NCBI RefSeq assembly: GCF_036347055.1
Contig: NZ_CP108882.1
Location: 6,808,001-6,872,000, forward strand
Length of the DNA: 64,000 nt
Direction of reading: 5' to 3'
Source of the DNA: Streptomyces sp. NBC_00820
GTDB lineage: Bacteria; Actinomycetota; Actinomycetes; Streptomycetales; Streptomycetaceae
This document shows positions 16,349 through 24,696 of the stretch, piece after piece. The position numbers were made by a program, and so were the translations under genes. How positions within the stretch are numbered: the stretch's first letter is position 1; every line of letters begins with the position of its first letter. The notes under the pieces were generated by a model. That model ran no database searches. It saw nothing but the letters and a program-made list of their open reading frames with translations, and was not told the origin of the DNA.

Positions 16349-17365
16349 TCAGGAGGGAGCCTGGGCGAACACCACCCACACCTGGCCGTCGGCGAAGTTC
16401 ATCCGGCCGCCGTCCGCCGTCTTGAACGTCGTACCGTCCGTGGCGGCCGGGCGTGACCAGGTCGCGTCGAAGGAACGTCCGTCGCGCAGCACGTCGGCCT
16501 TCCCGGAGCCGACCGTCTCGGTGTACGGCGTGGGGTTGCCGAGCACGTCGTGGTAGCGCGAGGAACGGACCTCGACGTACTGCACGACGACCGTCGCCGG
16601 CGCGATCCGCGTGCCGTCGGTGGTCACCGCGGGGGTGCCGTCCATCGAGACCAGCCAGCGTCCCCGCCCGGCCGACCAGCGGAAGGCGAAGCGGGCCGCC
16701 GGGTAGCGAACGGTGCGCGTGGTCTCGGGCGTTCCGCCGGACGGGGCGGGGCCGTAACGGAACCCCGTGGTCAGCGCCGCCTTGCCCGGGGCCGAGGGCA
16801 GCAGCCGGGAGGGGCGCAGAAAGAGGTTGTGCGGGGCGGCCCTGCCCGCGTTCCGGACGTAGGCGCCGGCGGCCTCGTCGGGCGACTTCGCCCGCAGGGG
16901 CGCCCGGTCGATCAGGGGCAGCAGCTTGCGCTGGGCTCCGGAGAAGGCCAGCGTCGGATTCCGGAACTGGCGCAGCAGCTCCAGGTCGGACTCGCGGGCG
17001 CTGCGCACCGGTCCGACCGACTTCGGGAGCGTGGTCGCGTACACCGCCATCAGCCTGCTCAGGCCGCCCTCGACCTGCTCCGCGTACACCACGTCCGCCG
17101 CGTCGAGTCCGGTCTGCGGGCGGGCCGCGCCCACGTTGTCGATCTTCACGGCGAGCGGGGAGCCGGCGGTCGCCGAGCCGCTCGGTGGCGCGCTCTCGCG
17201 CGGCCCGCGGCCGTCAACGGCCGGGCCGTGGTTCGTGCAGCCCGCCATGAGCGAGGCCGCGAGGCCGGCGCCCACCAGCGTGCCCGCCAGCGCGGCGCGC
17301 CGCCCACGCGCCCCTACGCCGCCCCTGAGGCCGCCCCTGAGACCGCCCCTGAGTCCGATGTCCAT
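16349..17365 (-). CDS. DUF3048-domain lipoprotein
   Basis: About 338 residues. The N-terminus has a Gly/Arg repeat (GLRGG three times), a double-Arg hydrophobic signal and a lipobox LMAGC with the lipidated Cys at residue 43. The mature part is a DUF3048 (YerB-like) protein: PLAVKIDNVGAARPQTGLDAADVVYAEQVEGG and VGPVRSARESDLELL segments. It should be anchored on the outer face of the membrane. Function of the family is not established. The ATG at 17365 is preceded by a GGTGGGA-like site. It converges on pcaV, 9 bp apart. Confidence 0.75.
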   Translation of the reverse strand: MDIGLRGGLRGGLRGGVGARGRRAALAGTLVGAGLAASLMAGCTNHGPAVDGRGPRESAPPSGSATAGSPLAVKIDNVGAARPQTGLDAADVVYAEQVEGGLSRLMAVYATTLPKSVGPVRSARESDLELLRQFRNPTLAFSGAQRKLLPLIDRAPLRAKSPDEAAGAYVRNAGRAAPHNLFLRPSRLLPSAPGKAALTTGFRYGPAPSGGTPETTRTVRYPAARFAFRWSAGRGRWLVSMDGTPAVTTDGTRIAPATVVVQYVEVRSSRYHDVLGNPTPYTETVGSGKADVLRDGRSFDATWSRPAATDGTTFKTADGGRMNFADGQVWVVFAQAPS

Positions 17366-17515
17366 CGTTCCCACCCCGCCCGTCCGGCCGGTCGATTGTG
17401 CGCCCATTCAGAACACGGCAGGCCATACCCGATCGGTTCCGGTCGCGCGCGTTCGTTGGGCCGATCGGCCTCGGGAATGTCCCCTGCCGGTGGCCCACCG
17501 GCGACCTCACCCGCC

Positions 17516-18601
17516 TCACCCGCCAACCCCGCCTCCCCCGTTCCCCAGGATCTCCGCGAGGTCGTAGCGCACCGGCTCCTCCAACTGGGCGTAGGTGCAG
17601 CTCTCCGGAGCGCGGTCCGGGCGCCAGCGGCGGAAGCGGGCGGTGTGGCGGAACCGGGCGCCGTTCTCCATGTGGTCGTAGGCCACCTCGGCGACCCGCT
17701 CCGGCCGCAGCGGCACCCAGGACAGGTCCTTCTTGCCCGACCAGCGGCTCGGCGCCCCCGGCAGCCGGGCCGTCTCGTGCGCGGCCTCGTCACCCCAGGC
17801 CGCCCACGGGTGCCCGGAGGGGTCGGCCATGCGCAGCGGCTCCAGTTCCTCGATCAGTTCGGCGCGCCGCTTCATCGTGAAGGCCGCCGCCACGCCGACG
17901 TGTTGCAGGGCGCCCCGGTCGTCGTACAGGCCGAGCAGCAGGGAACCCACGACCGGGCCGCTCTTGTGGAGGCGGTAGCCGGCCACGACCACGTCCGCCG
18001 TCCGCTCGTGCTTGATCTTGAACATGACCCGCTCGTCCTGCCGGTAGAGGAGATCGAGCGGCTTGGCGACGACCCCGTCCAGTCCGGCGCCCTCGTACTG
18101 CTCGAACCACCGCCGCGCCACCTCGGCGTCGGTCGTCGCCGGCGCCACATGGACCGGGGCGGTCACGTCGGCGAGGGCGCGCTCCAACAGGGCCCGGCGG
18201 TCGGTCAGGGGGACGTCGAGGAGGGAGTGGTCGTCCAGGGCCAGCAGGTCGAAGGCGACGAACGACGCCGGGCTCCTCTCCGCCAGCATCCGAACCCGCG
18301 AGTCCGCCGGATGGATCCGCTCGGTCAGCGCGTCGAAGTCCAGCCGGCCGTTCCGCGCGATCACGATCTCCCCGTCCAGCACGCACCGCTCGGGCAGCCG
18401 CTCCCGCAACGCCGCGACCAGCTCCGGGAAGTACCTGGTCAACGGCTTGCCGGTACGGCTGCCCAGCTCGACCTCGTCCCCGTCACGGAAGACGATCGCC
18501 CGGAACCCGTCCCACTTCGCCTCGTAGTGCATGTCCGGCGGAATCCTCGCCACCGACTTGGCGAGCATCGGCTTCACGGGCGGCATCACCGGCAGATCCA
18601 T
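17516..18601 (-). CDS. ATP-dependent DNA ligase (LigC/LigD ligase-domain type)
   Basis: A 361-residue ligase. Motif I is EAKWDGFR with the adenylated Lys29. Further nucleotidyltransferase motifs are ELGSRTGK, VLDGEIV, DGVVAKPLDLLY and MFKIKH, followed by an OB-fold domain (GSLLLGLYDDRGALQHVG). It seals nicks using ATP; this short type acts in end joining or gap repair. It is divergent from an LigD-type polymerase with a 74-bp gap, so the two functions that are fused in mycobacterial LigD are separate genes here. No Ku gene is in the window. Confidence 0.88.
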   Translation of the reverse strand: MDLPVMPPVKPMLAKSVARIPPDMHYEAKWDGFRAIVFRDGDEVELGSRTGKPLTRYFPELVAALRERLPERCVLDGEIVIARNGRLDFDALTERIHPADSRVRMLAERSPASFVAFDLLALDDHSLLDVPLTDRRALLERALADVTAPVHVAPATTDAEVARRWFEQYEGAGLDGVVAKPLDLLYRQDERVMFKIKHERTADVVVAGYRLHKSGPVVGSLLLGLYDDRGALQHVGVAAAFTMKRRAELIEELEPLRMADPSGHPWAAWGDEAAHETARLPGAPSRWSGKKDLSWVPLRPERVAEVAYDHMENGARFRHTARFRRWRPDRAPESCTYAQLEEPVRYDLAEILGNGGGGVGG

Positions 18602-18675
18602 GCGTCCGATTCTGCGCGCATACGACCACCGACGCCCGGTGTGCGCGGTGTGCGGGCTGCGCCTACCGTGGCCGC

Positions 18676-19695
18676 ATGGGTGATGCGGTGGAACTGGACG
18701 TGGCCGGCCGGGCCGTACGGCTGTCCAGCCCGGACAAGGTCTTCTTCCCCGAGCGCGGATTCACGAAGCTGGACGTCGCCCAGTACTACATGGCCGTCGG
18801 GCCCGGCATCCTGCGCGCCCTGCGCAACCGCCCCACCACCCTGGAGCGCTACCCGGACGGCGTCGACGGCGAGTGGTTCTACCAGAAGCGGGCCCCCAAG
18901 GGCATGCCCGACTGGATCCCGACCGCCCACATCACCTTCCCCAGCGGTCGCAGCGCCGACGAGATGTGCCCCACCGAGGAGGCCGCTGTGGTGTGGGCCG
19001 CCCAGTACGGCACGCTCACCTTCCACCCCTGGCCGGTGCGCCGCGACGACGTCGACCATCCGGACGAACTCCGTATCGACCTCGACCCGCAGCCCGGCAC
19101 CGACTACGCCGACGCCGCCCGTGCCGCCCTCGAACTGCGCGGCGTCCTGGAGGAGTTCGGCGGTCTGCGTGGCTGGCCCAAGACCTCCGGCGGGCGCGGT
19201 CTGCACGTCTTCGTGCCCATCGAACCGCGCTGGAACTTCACCCAGGTACGACGCGCCGCGATCGCCCTGGGCCGGGAGATGGAACGCCGGATGCCCGACC
19301 GGGTGACCATCAAGTGGTGGAAGGAGGAAAGGGGCGAACGTATCTTCCTGGACTACAACCAGACGGCTCGCGACCGCACCATCGCCTCCGCCTACTCCAT
19401 CCGGCCCCGCCCGTACGCGCCCGTCTCCGCACCGCTGCGCTGGGAGGAGGTCGGCGTGGCGGAGCCCCGCGACTTCGACATCGTCACCATGCCGGAGCGG
19501 TTCGCCGAACTCGGCGACGTCCACGCCGACATGGACGACCACGCCTACTCCCTGGACGCCCTCCTGGAACTGGCCCGCCGCGACGAGCACGACCACGGCC
19601 TGGGCGACCTGCCGTACCCGCCCGAGTACCCGAAGATGCCCGGCGAGCCGAAGCGGGTGCAGCCGAGCCGGGCGCGGCGTGAAGAACAGTCCTGA
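18676..19695 (+). CDS. LigD-type polymerase/primase (non-homologous end joining)
   Basis: A 339-residue archaeo-eukaryotic primase-like protein. The metal-binding pair is RIDLDP (Asp135, Asp137), the nucleotide-binding stretch is SGGRGLHVFVP (His177), and further family blocks are FYQKRAPKGMPDW and FLDYNQTARDRTIASAYS. Family members fill gaps, preferring ribonucleotides, during Ku-dependent joining. It stands alone and is divergent from the ATP-dependent ligase, with which it presumably cooperates. Confidence 0.88.
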   Translation: MGDAVELDVAGRAVRLSSPDKVFFPERGFTKLDVAQYYMAVGPGILRALRNRPTTLERYPDGVDGEWFYQKRAPKGMPDWIPTAHITFPSGRSADEMCPTEEAAVVWAAQYGTLTFHPWPVRRDDVDHPDELRIDLDPQPGTDYADAARAALELRGVLEEFGGLRGWPKTSGGRGLHVFVPIEPRWNFTQVRRAAIALGREMERRMPDRVTIKWWKEERGERIFLDYNQTARDRTIASAYSIRPRPYAPVSAPLRWEEVGVAEPRDFDIVTMPERFAELGDVHADMDDHAYSLDALLELARRDEHDHGLGDLPYPPEYPKMPGEPKRVQPSRARREEQS

Positions 19696-20015
19696 GGCGA
19701 CCACCGGCACGTCGTAGGGATCGGGACCCGGCTCCTTCGGCGGGTGCTCGGTGAGCAGCCGGTGCGCCCGTCCGAACGCGTCGACCGAGCTGAGGACGAC
19801 GACGGACCGGGCGTGACAGTGGCACGACAGCGGCGCGGCAGCCGGGCGTGACCCACGAGCCGGGTCTCCGGGCGGCCGGCCCGCATCAGCCTTCCTCGTC
19901 CTCATGCGGCGACCCCCACTTGTGCGGACGCCGCGTGGAGCTCCCCTTCGCGCCCCGTCGGCGCCGTCGCGCCGCCGCTATCCTGATCGCCAGCCGCCGA
20001 TGGAGGAGTCCCGAA
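19696..20015. other. 320-bp intergenic region without a recognised gene
   Basis: A long minus-strand frame passes through from 19905 into the polymerase gene, but it resembles no family and looks like a codon-bias shadow. The only clear signal is the ribosome-binding site TGGAGGAG at 20000-20007 for the LacI gene. Confidence 0.5.
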
Positions 20016-21086
20016 GTGACCGACGCCGTCTCGCGTCCCACGCTGGAGGCCGTGGCCGCGCGGGCCGGGGTGTCCCGGGCCACGGTGTCACGGGTGGTCA
20101 ACGGCGGGGACGGGGTCCGGGAGTCCCTGGCCGGCCGGGTCCGCGCGGCGGTCGAGGAACTGGGCTACGTGCCCAACCAGGCGGCACGCAGCCTGGTCAC
20201 CAAGCGGCACGACGCCGTCGCGGTGGTCATCGCCGAACCCGAGACCCGCGTCTTCGCCGACCCCTTCTTCGCCCTCCAGCTGCGCGGCATCAGCAAGGAA
20301 CTCGCCGCCCACGACAACCAGCTGGTCCTGCTGCTCACCGAGGGCAGGGACGACCACGCGCGCGTCGCCCGCTATCTCGCCGGCGGCCACGTCGACGGCG
20401 CCCTCGTCTTCTCCCTCCACCTCGACGACCCGCTCCCGGCACTGATCCGCAAGGCGGGCGTCCGCACGGTCTTCGGCGGCCGGCCGGACTGGAGCGACGA
20501 CGGCACCGGCGGCGCGGTGTACGTCGACAGCGACAACCGGGGCGGTGCGCGCACGGCCGTACGCCATCTCGTGGCCCTCGGCCGGACCCGGATCGCGCAC
20601 ATCACCGGCGCCCTGGACCAGACCTCGGCGGTGGACCGGCTGGAGGGTTACCGGGACGTCGTGGGTGACGCCGCCCCCCTGCTCGTCGTGGAGAGCGACT
20701 TCACCCCGGCCGGTGGTGAGCGCGCCATGCGCGAACTCCTGGACCGCAGCCCGGACGTGGACGCCGTGTTCGCCGCCAACGACCTCACCGCGCTGGGTGC
20801 TCTGCGCGTGCTGCGCGAGAGCGGCCGGCGCGTGCCCGAGGACGTGGCCGTGATCGGCTTCGACGACATGCTGCCGGTGGCCGAACAGACCGAGCCGCCG
20901 CTGACCACCGTCCGTCAGGACATCGAGGGGATGGGCCGGCTGATGGCCCGGGTCCTGCTGCACGGCGAGGACGGCCGGGGAGACGGCGCCGGCCCTGTCC
21001 GGGGAACCTCCGGTGCGGGGCCGGCGGGCGCGGCCGCTTCGAGTGTCGTGCTGCCGACGACACTGATACGCCGGGCGTCCGCCTGA
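20016..21086 (+). CDS. LacI-family transcriptional regulator
   Basis: A 356-residue protein. The N-terminus has the LacI DNA-binding module (TLEAVAARAGVSRATVSRVVNG, then the hinge region VPNQAARSLVTKR), followed by a periplasmic-binding-like sugar domain (VDGALVFSL, AVFAANDLTALGALRVLRE, VAVIGFDD). The GTG at 20016 has GGAGGAG 7-8 nt upstream; upstream frames add an Arg-rich, unrelated extension. A Gly/Ala-rich insert near residues 320-340 interrupts the usual C-terminus. Neither neighbour is a sugar gene, so its target is unknown. Confidence 0.85.
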   Translation: MTDAVSRPTLEAVAARAGVSRATVSRVVNGGDGVRESLAGRVRAAVEELGYVPNQAARSLVTKRHDAVAVVIAEPETRVFADPFFALQLRGISKELAAHDNQLVLLLTEGRDDHARVARYLAGGHVDGALVFSLHLDDPLPALIRKAGVRTVFGGRPDWSDDGTGGAVYVDSDNRGGARTAVRHLVALGRTRIAHITGALDQTSAVDRLEGYRDVVGDAAPLLVVESDFTPAGGERAMRELLDRSPDVDAVFAANDLTALGALRVLRESGRRVPEDVAVIGFDDMLPVAEQTEPPLTTVRQDIEGMGRLMARVLLHGEDGRGDGAGPVRGTSGAGPAGAAASSVVLPTTLIRRASA

Positions 21087-21107
21087 GCCCGCTCGCTCTC
21101 AGGCCTC

Positions 21108-21896
21108 CTACGACTGTGGCTCACCCTTGATCACCGCGAATACGGCCCCGTACGGGTCGGCGAGCTGGGCCATTCGGCCCACGCCCTCCATGGTGGTCGC
21201 GGGCATGCGCACCGTGCCGCCCAGCTGCCGCGCGTTCATGACCACGGCGTCGGTGGACTCGACCGCGAAGTAGGGGAGCCAGTGCGCGCGGGACCCCGCG
21301 TCCGCCGGGGCGTCGGCGAGCGGGACCATGCCGCCGAACATCGTGTCATCGCCGCCGCCGGCCGGATTCACGCACGTGTAGGTGCCGCCCGGGAACGGCA
21401 GCGCCGAGGTCTCCAGTCCGAGGACCCGGTGGTAGAACGCGGCGGCCGCCGCCACGTCCGGTGTGTACAGCTCGGCCCAGCACAGCGCACCCGGCTCGTC
21501 CGCCACGTCCACCCCCGTGGTCCGGCCCGGCTGCCAGATCCCGAACGGCGCGCCCGCCGGGTCGGCGAGGACCGTCATGTGGCCCTCCCCCATGACGTCC
21601 ATGGGAGGGAACAGCACCCTGCCGTGGGCCTGTTCGGCCGTCTTGGCGGTGGCCTGCGCGTCATCGCTTCGGAAGTAGACCGTCCAGGCCGGCGGGCCCT
21701 GATCCGGGCCGGTCGGCATCGCACCGGCGACGGTCCTGCCGTCCAGCTGGAAGAAGCCGTAGCCGCCGGCCTCCGGCCCTGCCGACCGGAACTGCCAGCC
21801 GAACAGAGCACCGTAGAAGGCGCACGCGCCGTCGAGGTCGGGGGAGCCCAGGTCGATCCAGTTCGGAGCGCCGTCGACGAAACGGGTGGTGAGCAT
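21108..21896 (-). CDS. VOC-superfamily (glyoxalase-like) two-domain protein
   Basis: A 262-residue protein made of two vicinal-oxygen-chelate modules, each with the beta-alpha-beta-beta-beta pattern: residues ~5-120 (NWIDLGSPDLDGACAFYGALFGW) and ~130-260 (CWAELYTPDVAAAAAFYHRVLGLE). This architecture is common in Streptomyces proteins loosely called 27-kDa hydroxylases or antibiotic-resistance-like proteins. Substrate unknown. The ATG at 21896 has an excellent AAGGAGGG, which rules out the longer frame from 21989. Confidence 0.8.
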   Translation of the reverse strand: MLTTRFVDGAPNWIDLGSPDLDGACAFYGALFGWQFRSAGPEAGGYGFFQLDGRTVAGAMPTGPDQGPPAWTVYFRSDDAQATAKTAEQAHGRVLFPPMDVMGEGHMTVLADPAGAPFGIWQPGRTTGVDVADEPGALCWAELYTPDVAAAAAFYHRVLGLETSALPFPGGTYTCVNPAGGGDDTMFGGMVPLADAPADAGSRAHWLPYFAVESTDAVVMNARQLGGTVRMPATTMEGVGRMAQLADPYGAVFAVIKGEPQS

Positions 21897-22141
21897 TCGC
21901 CCTCCTTGAAAGGGACCCGTGGAAGCCTGTCCTCCGCCCGCCCCATGCGGTGCGGAGTGCCCTGCCGAATGCACTCCCGAGTCTCGCACCGCCCACTGAC
22001 AACCGCTGGCGCGGCGGCTCCCGCGCGCCGCCGTGCGCGGGCGGCATCCGGCGGAGCATCATCAAGGTGGCCGCGCGCCGCCGCCGTGCCGTTGAGCCGG
22101 CGTTGATCGAACGTTTTTCGCCGCACGGCACGATCCTGGCC

Positions 22142-22387
22142 ATGCACATCGACACGATCACCCCGGCCGCCCCCACCTGGCAGGCCCAGGCCCTGTGCGC
22201 GCAGACCGGGGCGGACTTCTTCTTTCCCGAGCCCGGCAGCTCGGTCCGCGAGGCGAAGCGCATCTGCGGCATGTGCGAGATGCGGTCCGCGTGCCTCGAC
22301 TACGCGCTCGACAACGACGAACGCTTCGGCGTCTGGGGCGGCCTGTCGGAGAAGGAACGCCTCGCCCTGCGCCGCACAGCGCGCTGA
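22142..22387 (+). CDS. WhiB-like iron-sulfur regulator
   Basis: An 81-residue Wbl protein. The four cluster-binding cysteines are Cys19, Cys42, Cys45 and Cys51 (C-x22-C-x2-C-x5-C), followed by the GVWGG turn (63-67) and a basic C-terminus (LALRRTAR). Wbl proteins carry a [4Fe-4S] cluster and usually act as sigma-factor partners in development, redox response or antibiotic resistance. The ATG at 22142 follows no clear ribosome-binding site. A terminator hairpin begins at the stop codon, so it is monocistronic. I cannot assign which wbl paralogue it is. Confidence 0.88.
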   Translation: MHIDTITPAAPTWQAQALCAQTGADFFFPEPGSSVREAKRICGMCEMRSACLDYALDNDERFGVWGGLSEKERLALRRTAR

Positions 22388-22422
22388 CCCCCTGCGCGGC
22401 TGCTTCGCCTGCACAGGGGGTC
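22386..22422 (+). terminator. Terminator overlapping the wbl stop codon
   Basis: GACCCCCTG (22386-22394) pairs perfectly with CAGGGGGTC (22414-22422); the left arm includes the last two bases of the TGA stop. The position fits rapid termination of the wbl transcript. Confidence 0.75.
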
Positions 22423-22495
22423 GGGTGCTCGGTGCCCGGGGCTCAGAGGCCAGGGCCCAGGGGGCTCAGGGCCCGAGGGGGCCGGGTGCTCGGGC

Positions 22496-23470
22496 TCAGC
22501 TTGCCGCGCGTGCCGCCATGCGGGCCTTGCGGGCCGCCAGCCGCTCGTCGAACTTCGAGGCCTCCGCATCGAGGCCGCCCATGAACAGGCCGAGTTCCTC
22601 CTGCGCCTGGCGTCCCTCGGGGCCGAGTCCGTCGATCTCCATGATCTTCAGGAAGCGCAGCACCGGCTGGAGGACGTCGTCGTGGTGGATGCGCAGGTTG
22701 TAGACCTCGCCTATGGCCATCTGCGCGGCGGCGCGCTCGAAGCCGGGGATGCCGTGCCCGGGCATGCGGAAGTCGACGACGACGTCCCGCACCGCCTGCA
22801 TGGTCAGGTCGGGGGCGAGTTCGAAGGCGGCCTTCAGGAGGTTGCGGTAGAAGACCATGTGCAGGTTCTCGTCGGTGGCGATGCGCGCCAGCATGCGGTC
22901 GCAGACCGGGTCGCCGGACTGGTGTCCGGTGTTGCGGTGCGAGATGCGGGTGGCCAGCTCCTGGAAGGCGACGTAGGCGATGGAGTGCAGCATCGAGTGC
23001 CGGTTGTCGGACTCGAAGCCCTCACTCATGTGCGACATCCGGAACTGCTCCAGCTTGTCCGGGTCGACCGCGCGCGAGGTCAGCAGGTAGTCGCGCATCA
23101 CGATCCCGTGCCGGCCCTCCTCCGCCGTCCAGCGGTGCACCCAGGTGCCCCAGGCGCCGTTCCGGCCGAAGAGCGAGGCGATCTCGTGGTGGTAGCTCGG
23201 GAGGTTGTCCTCGGTCAGCAGGTTGACGATGAGCGCGGTGCGCCCGATCTCGGTCACCTTGGACTGCTCCTTGCCCCAGGCCTCACCGTCGTCGAACAGG
23301 CCGGGGAAGTTGCGTCCGTCGCTCCAGGGCACGTACTCGTGCGGCATCCAGTCCTTGGCGACCGTCAGGTGCCGGTTCAGCTCCTTCTCGACGACTTCCT
23401 CCAGCGCGTACAGCAGCCGCGCGTCGGTCCACACGGACGGGCTGCCGAGAGGGGGGGAGGTGATCGTCAC
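22496..23470 (-). CDS. Acyl-ACP (stearoyl-ACP-type) desaturase
   Basis: A 324-residue soluble di-iron desaturase. The two metal motifs are EEGRH (117-121) and DENLH (200-204), with flanking His/Glu residues typical of the FA_desaturase_2 family. It introduces a double bond into acyl-ACP using O2 and ferredoxin electrons. Because Streptomyces membranes are mainly branched and saturated, such an enzyme is probably conditional, and the elaborate operator at 23596-23641 supports tight regulation. The ATG at 23470 is the natural start. Confidence 0.88.
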   Translation of the reverse strand: MTITSPPLGSPSVWTDARLLYALEEVVEKELNRHLTVAKDWMPHEYVPWSDGRNFPGLFDDGEAWGKEQSKVTEIGRTALIVNLLTEDNLPSYHHEIASLFGRNGAWGTWVHRWTAEEGRHGIVMRDYLLTSRAVDPDKLEQFRMSHMSEGFESDNRHSMLHSIAYVAFQELATRISHRNTGHQSGDPVCDRMLARIATDENLHMVFYRNLLKAAFELAPDLTMQAVRDVVVDFRMPGHGIPGFERAAAQMAIGEVYNLRIHHDDVLQPVLRFLKIMEIDGLGPEGRQAQEELGLFMGGLDAEASKFDERLAARKARMAARAAS

Positions 23471-23595
23471 GAGAACTCCAAGGGATGCCGAGCGGGGGAG
23501 CGCGAGAAGAAGGAGAAGGGGAAAGCGAGGAAAGGGGACGAAAGGGGGTGGAAATGGGAGCGAAAGGGGGATGGTCCGGCGAGCGGTGCCGGGAA

Positions 23596-23641
23596 CCTAC
23601 GAGATCGTAGGCTACGTCTGCGTAGGTTACGAAGCCGTAGG
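23596..23641. promoter_or_regulatory. Three tandem palindromic operators upstream of the desaturase
   Basis: Three units with exactly 15-bp period read CCTACG-AGAT-CGTAGG (23596-23611), GCTACG-TCTG-CGTAGG (23611-23626) and GTTACG-AAGC-CGTAGG (23626-23641). Each has inverted CTACG/CGTAG arms (TTACG in the third) around a 4-nt spacer. They lie 125-170 bp upstream of the desaturase ATG. On the minus strand a possible promoter (TTGCAC near 23676) lies just beyond them. This arrangement fits cooperative repressor binding, for example by a TetR-type lipid regulator, which is not encoded next to it. Confidence 0.7.
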
Positions 23642-23713
23642 TTAAGGACGTCGTAAAGATCGCCGATCAAGTGGTGCAACACGGTCTTTTGCGGGCACGA
23701 AGCGGACATGCGA

Positions 23714-23744
23714 ACGGCCCCGGGACCTCGGGTCCCGGGGCCGT
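23714..23744 (-). terminator. Terminator of the dimethylarginine hydrolase gene
   Basis: A perfect 14-bp stem (ACGGCCCCGGGACC, 23714-23727, with 23731-23744) and a 3-nt loop lie 20 bp beyond the stop of the gene ending at 23765. Confidence 0.85.
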
Positions 23745-23764
23745 CGAAGCGACGGGATCACCCG

Positions 23765-24541
23765 TCAGACGTACAGCTCCCGCAGGCGCACGGAGAGGCA
23801 CGTCACACAGCCCTCCAGCTTCTCGAACTCACTGATGTCGACGGTGACCACCTCGTAGCCGAGGTCGGTCAGCAGCTCCATCGTCCTGGGCGCGCTCCGC
23901 GACATCAGCAGCGTGTGCCCGCCGAGCAGCACCACGTGCCCGCCGGACTCCTCGGGCACCGACAGGAAACGCGGGAACAACGACGGCCGGTCCAGCTTCG
24001 GGATGTGCCCGATGACCGTCCCGTCCGGCAGCGCCGTGACCGCCGACTTCAGGTGGAGCACCTTGCTCACGGGCACGGGCACCACGCGCGCGCCCAGCGG
24101 CTCGAACGCGGCCCGCAGCTGCCGCAGGCCGTCCACGTTGGTCCGGCCGCCCCGGCCGACGTAGATCGTGTCGCCGACCTTGAGGACGTCACCGCCGTCC
24201 AGCGAGCCGGGCGCCCATATCCAGTTCACCGAACAGCCCAGGCTCGCCACCGCCTCCTCGACGCCGGGCGACTCCCCGCGCCGCGACTCGGCGCCGGGCC
24301 TGGTGATCAGTGCCACGTTCTTGTACATGACGACGGTGTCCTCCACGAACACCGAGTCCGGGCAGTTGTCGGCCGGGTCGACCTCGATCGTCTCCCAGCC
24401 GTGCTCGCGGAGCGCCTCGACGTACGCCTCCCACTGCTTGACGGCGAGCTCCACGTCGACCTTCTCCCGCTCGATGTGTGTGACCAGCCCTTCGGCGAGG
24501 CGCGGGCTGGGGCGGCGGACCAGGGCCTTCTTGCTGGGCAC
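23765..24541 (-). CDS. ddaH: N(G),N(G)-dimethylarginine dimethylaminohydrolase
   Basis: A 258-residue guanidino-modifying enzyme of the DDAH family. Visible active-site elements are CPDSVFVEDT (60-69), SLDGGD (113-118), His163 in VLHLKSAV and the nucleophilic Cys248 in EGCVTCLS. It hydrolyses N-omega-methylated arginines to citrulline and methylamines. The acidic residue before GGD is Asp, where many homologues have Glu. It stands alone, with its own promoter-like region and terminator, so it is probably used for nitrogen scavenging or methylarginine detoxification. Confidence 0.88.
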   Translation of the reverse strand: MPSKKALVRRPSPRLAEGLVTHIEREKVDVELAVKQWEAYVEALREHGWETIEVDPADNCPDSVFVEDTVVMYKNVALITRPGAESRRGESPGVEEAVASLGCSVNWIWAPGSLDGGDVLKVGDTIYVGRGGRTNVDGLRQLRAAFEPLGARVVPVPVSKVLHLKSAVTALPDGTVIGHIPKLDRPSLFPRFLSVPEESGGHVVLLGGHTLLMSRSAPRTMELLTDLGYEVVTVDISEFEKLEGCVTCLSVRLRELYV

Positions 24542-24605
24542 GAGGGATCTCCGTATCGGCGGTGGGGGTTCCGGCGCCCGTGATGCGGCGCTGGTCCGCC
24601 ATCAT

Positions 24606-24628
24606 GCAGGGCGACTTGGCAAGTGCAA
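24606..24628 (-). promoter_or_regulatory. Probable ddaH promoter with embedded palindrome
   Basis: On the minus strand TTGCAC (24628-24623) and CATGAT (24606-24601) are 16 bp apart, a plausible -35/-10 pair. The spacer contains the perfect palindrome ACTTG-G-CAAGT (24614-24624), overlapping the -35. A repressor or Lrp-like activator site is possible; no cognate regulator is adjacent. Confidence 0.4.
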
Positions 24629-24696
24629 AACCGTGGCTGACGGGCTGTCGCCCACCTGAGACGCCCTCCCTTCCCGGCCTCGGGGCGACGCGCCCG

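Noticed and set aside
18586..19905. A 439-codon minus-strand frame antisense to the LigD-type polymerase
   Set aside because: Typical antisense shadow of a high-GC gene; no family resemblance and no start signals.
19848..20015. N-terminal extension of the LacI regulator
   Set aside because: The 56 extra codons are Arg-rich, unlike the family, and the GTG at 20016 has a proper ribosome-binding site.
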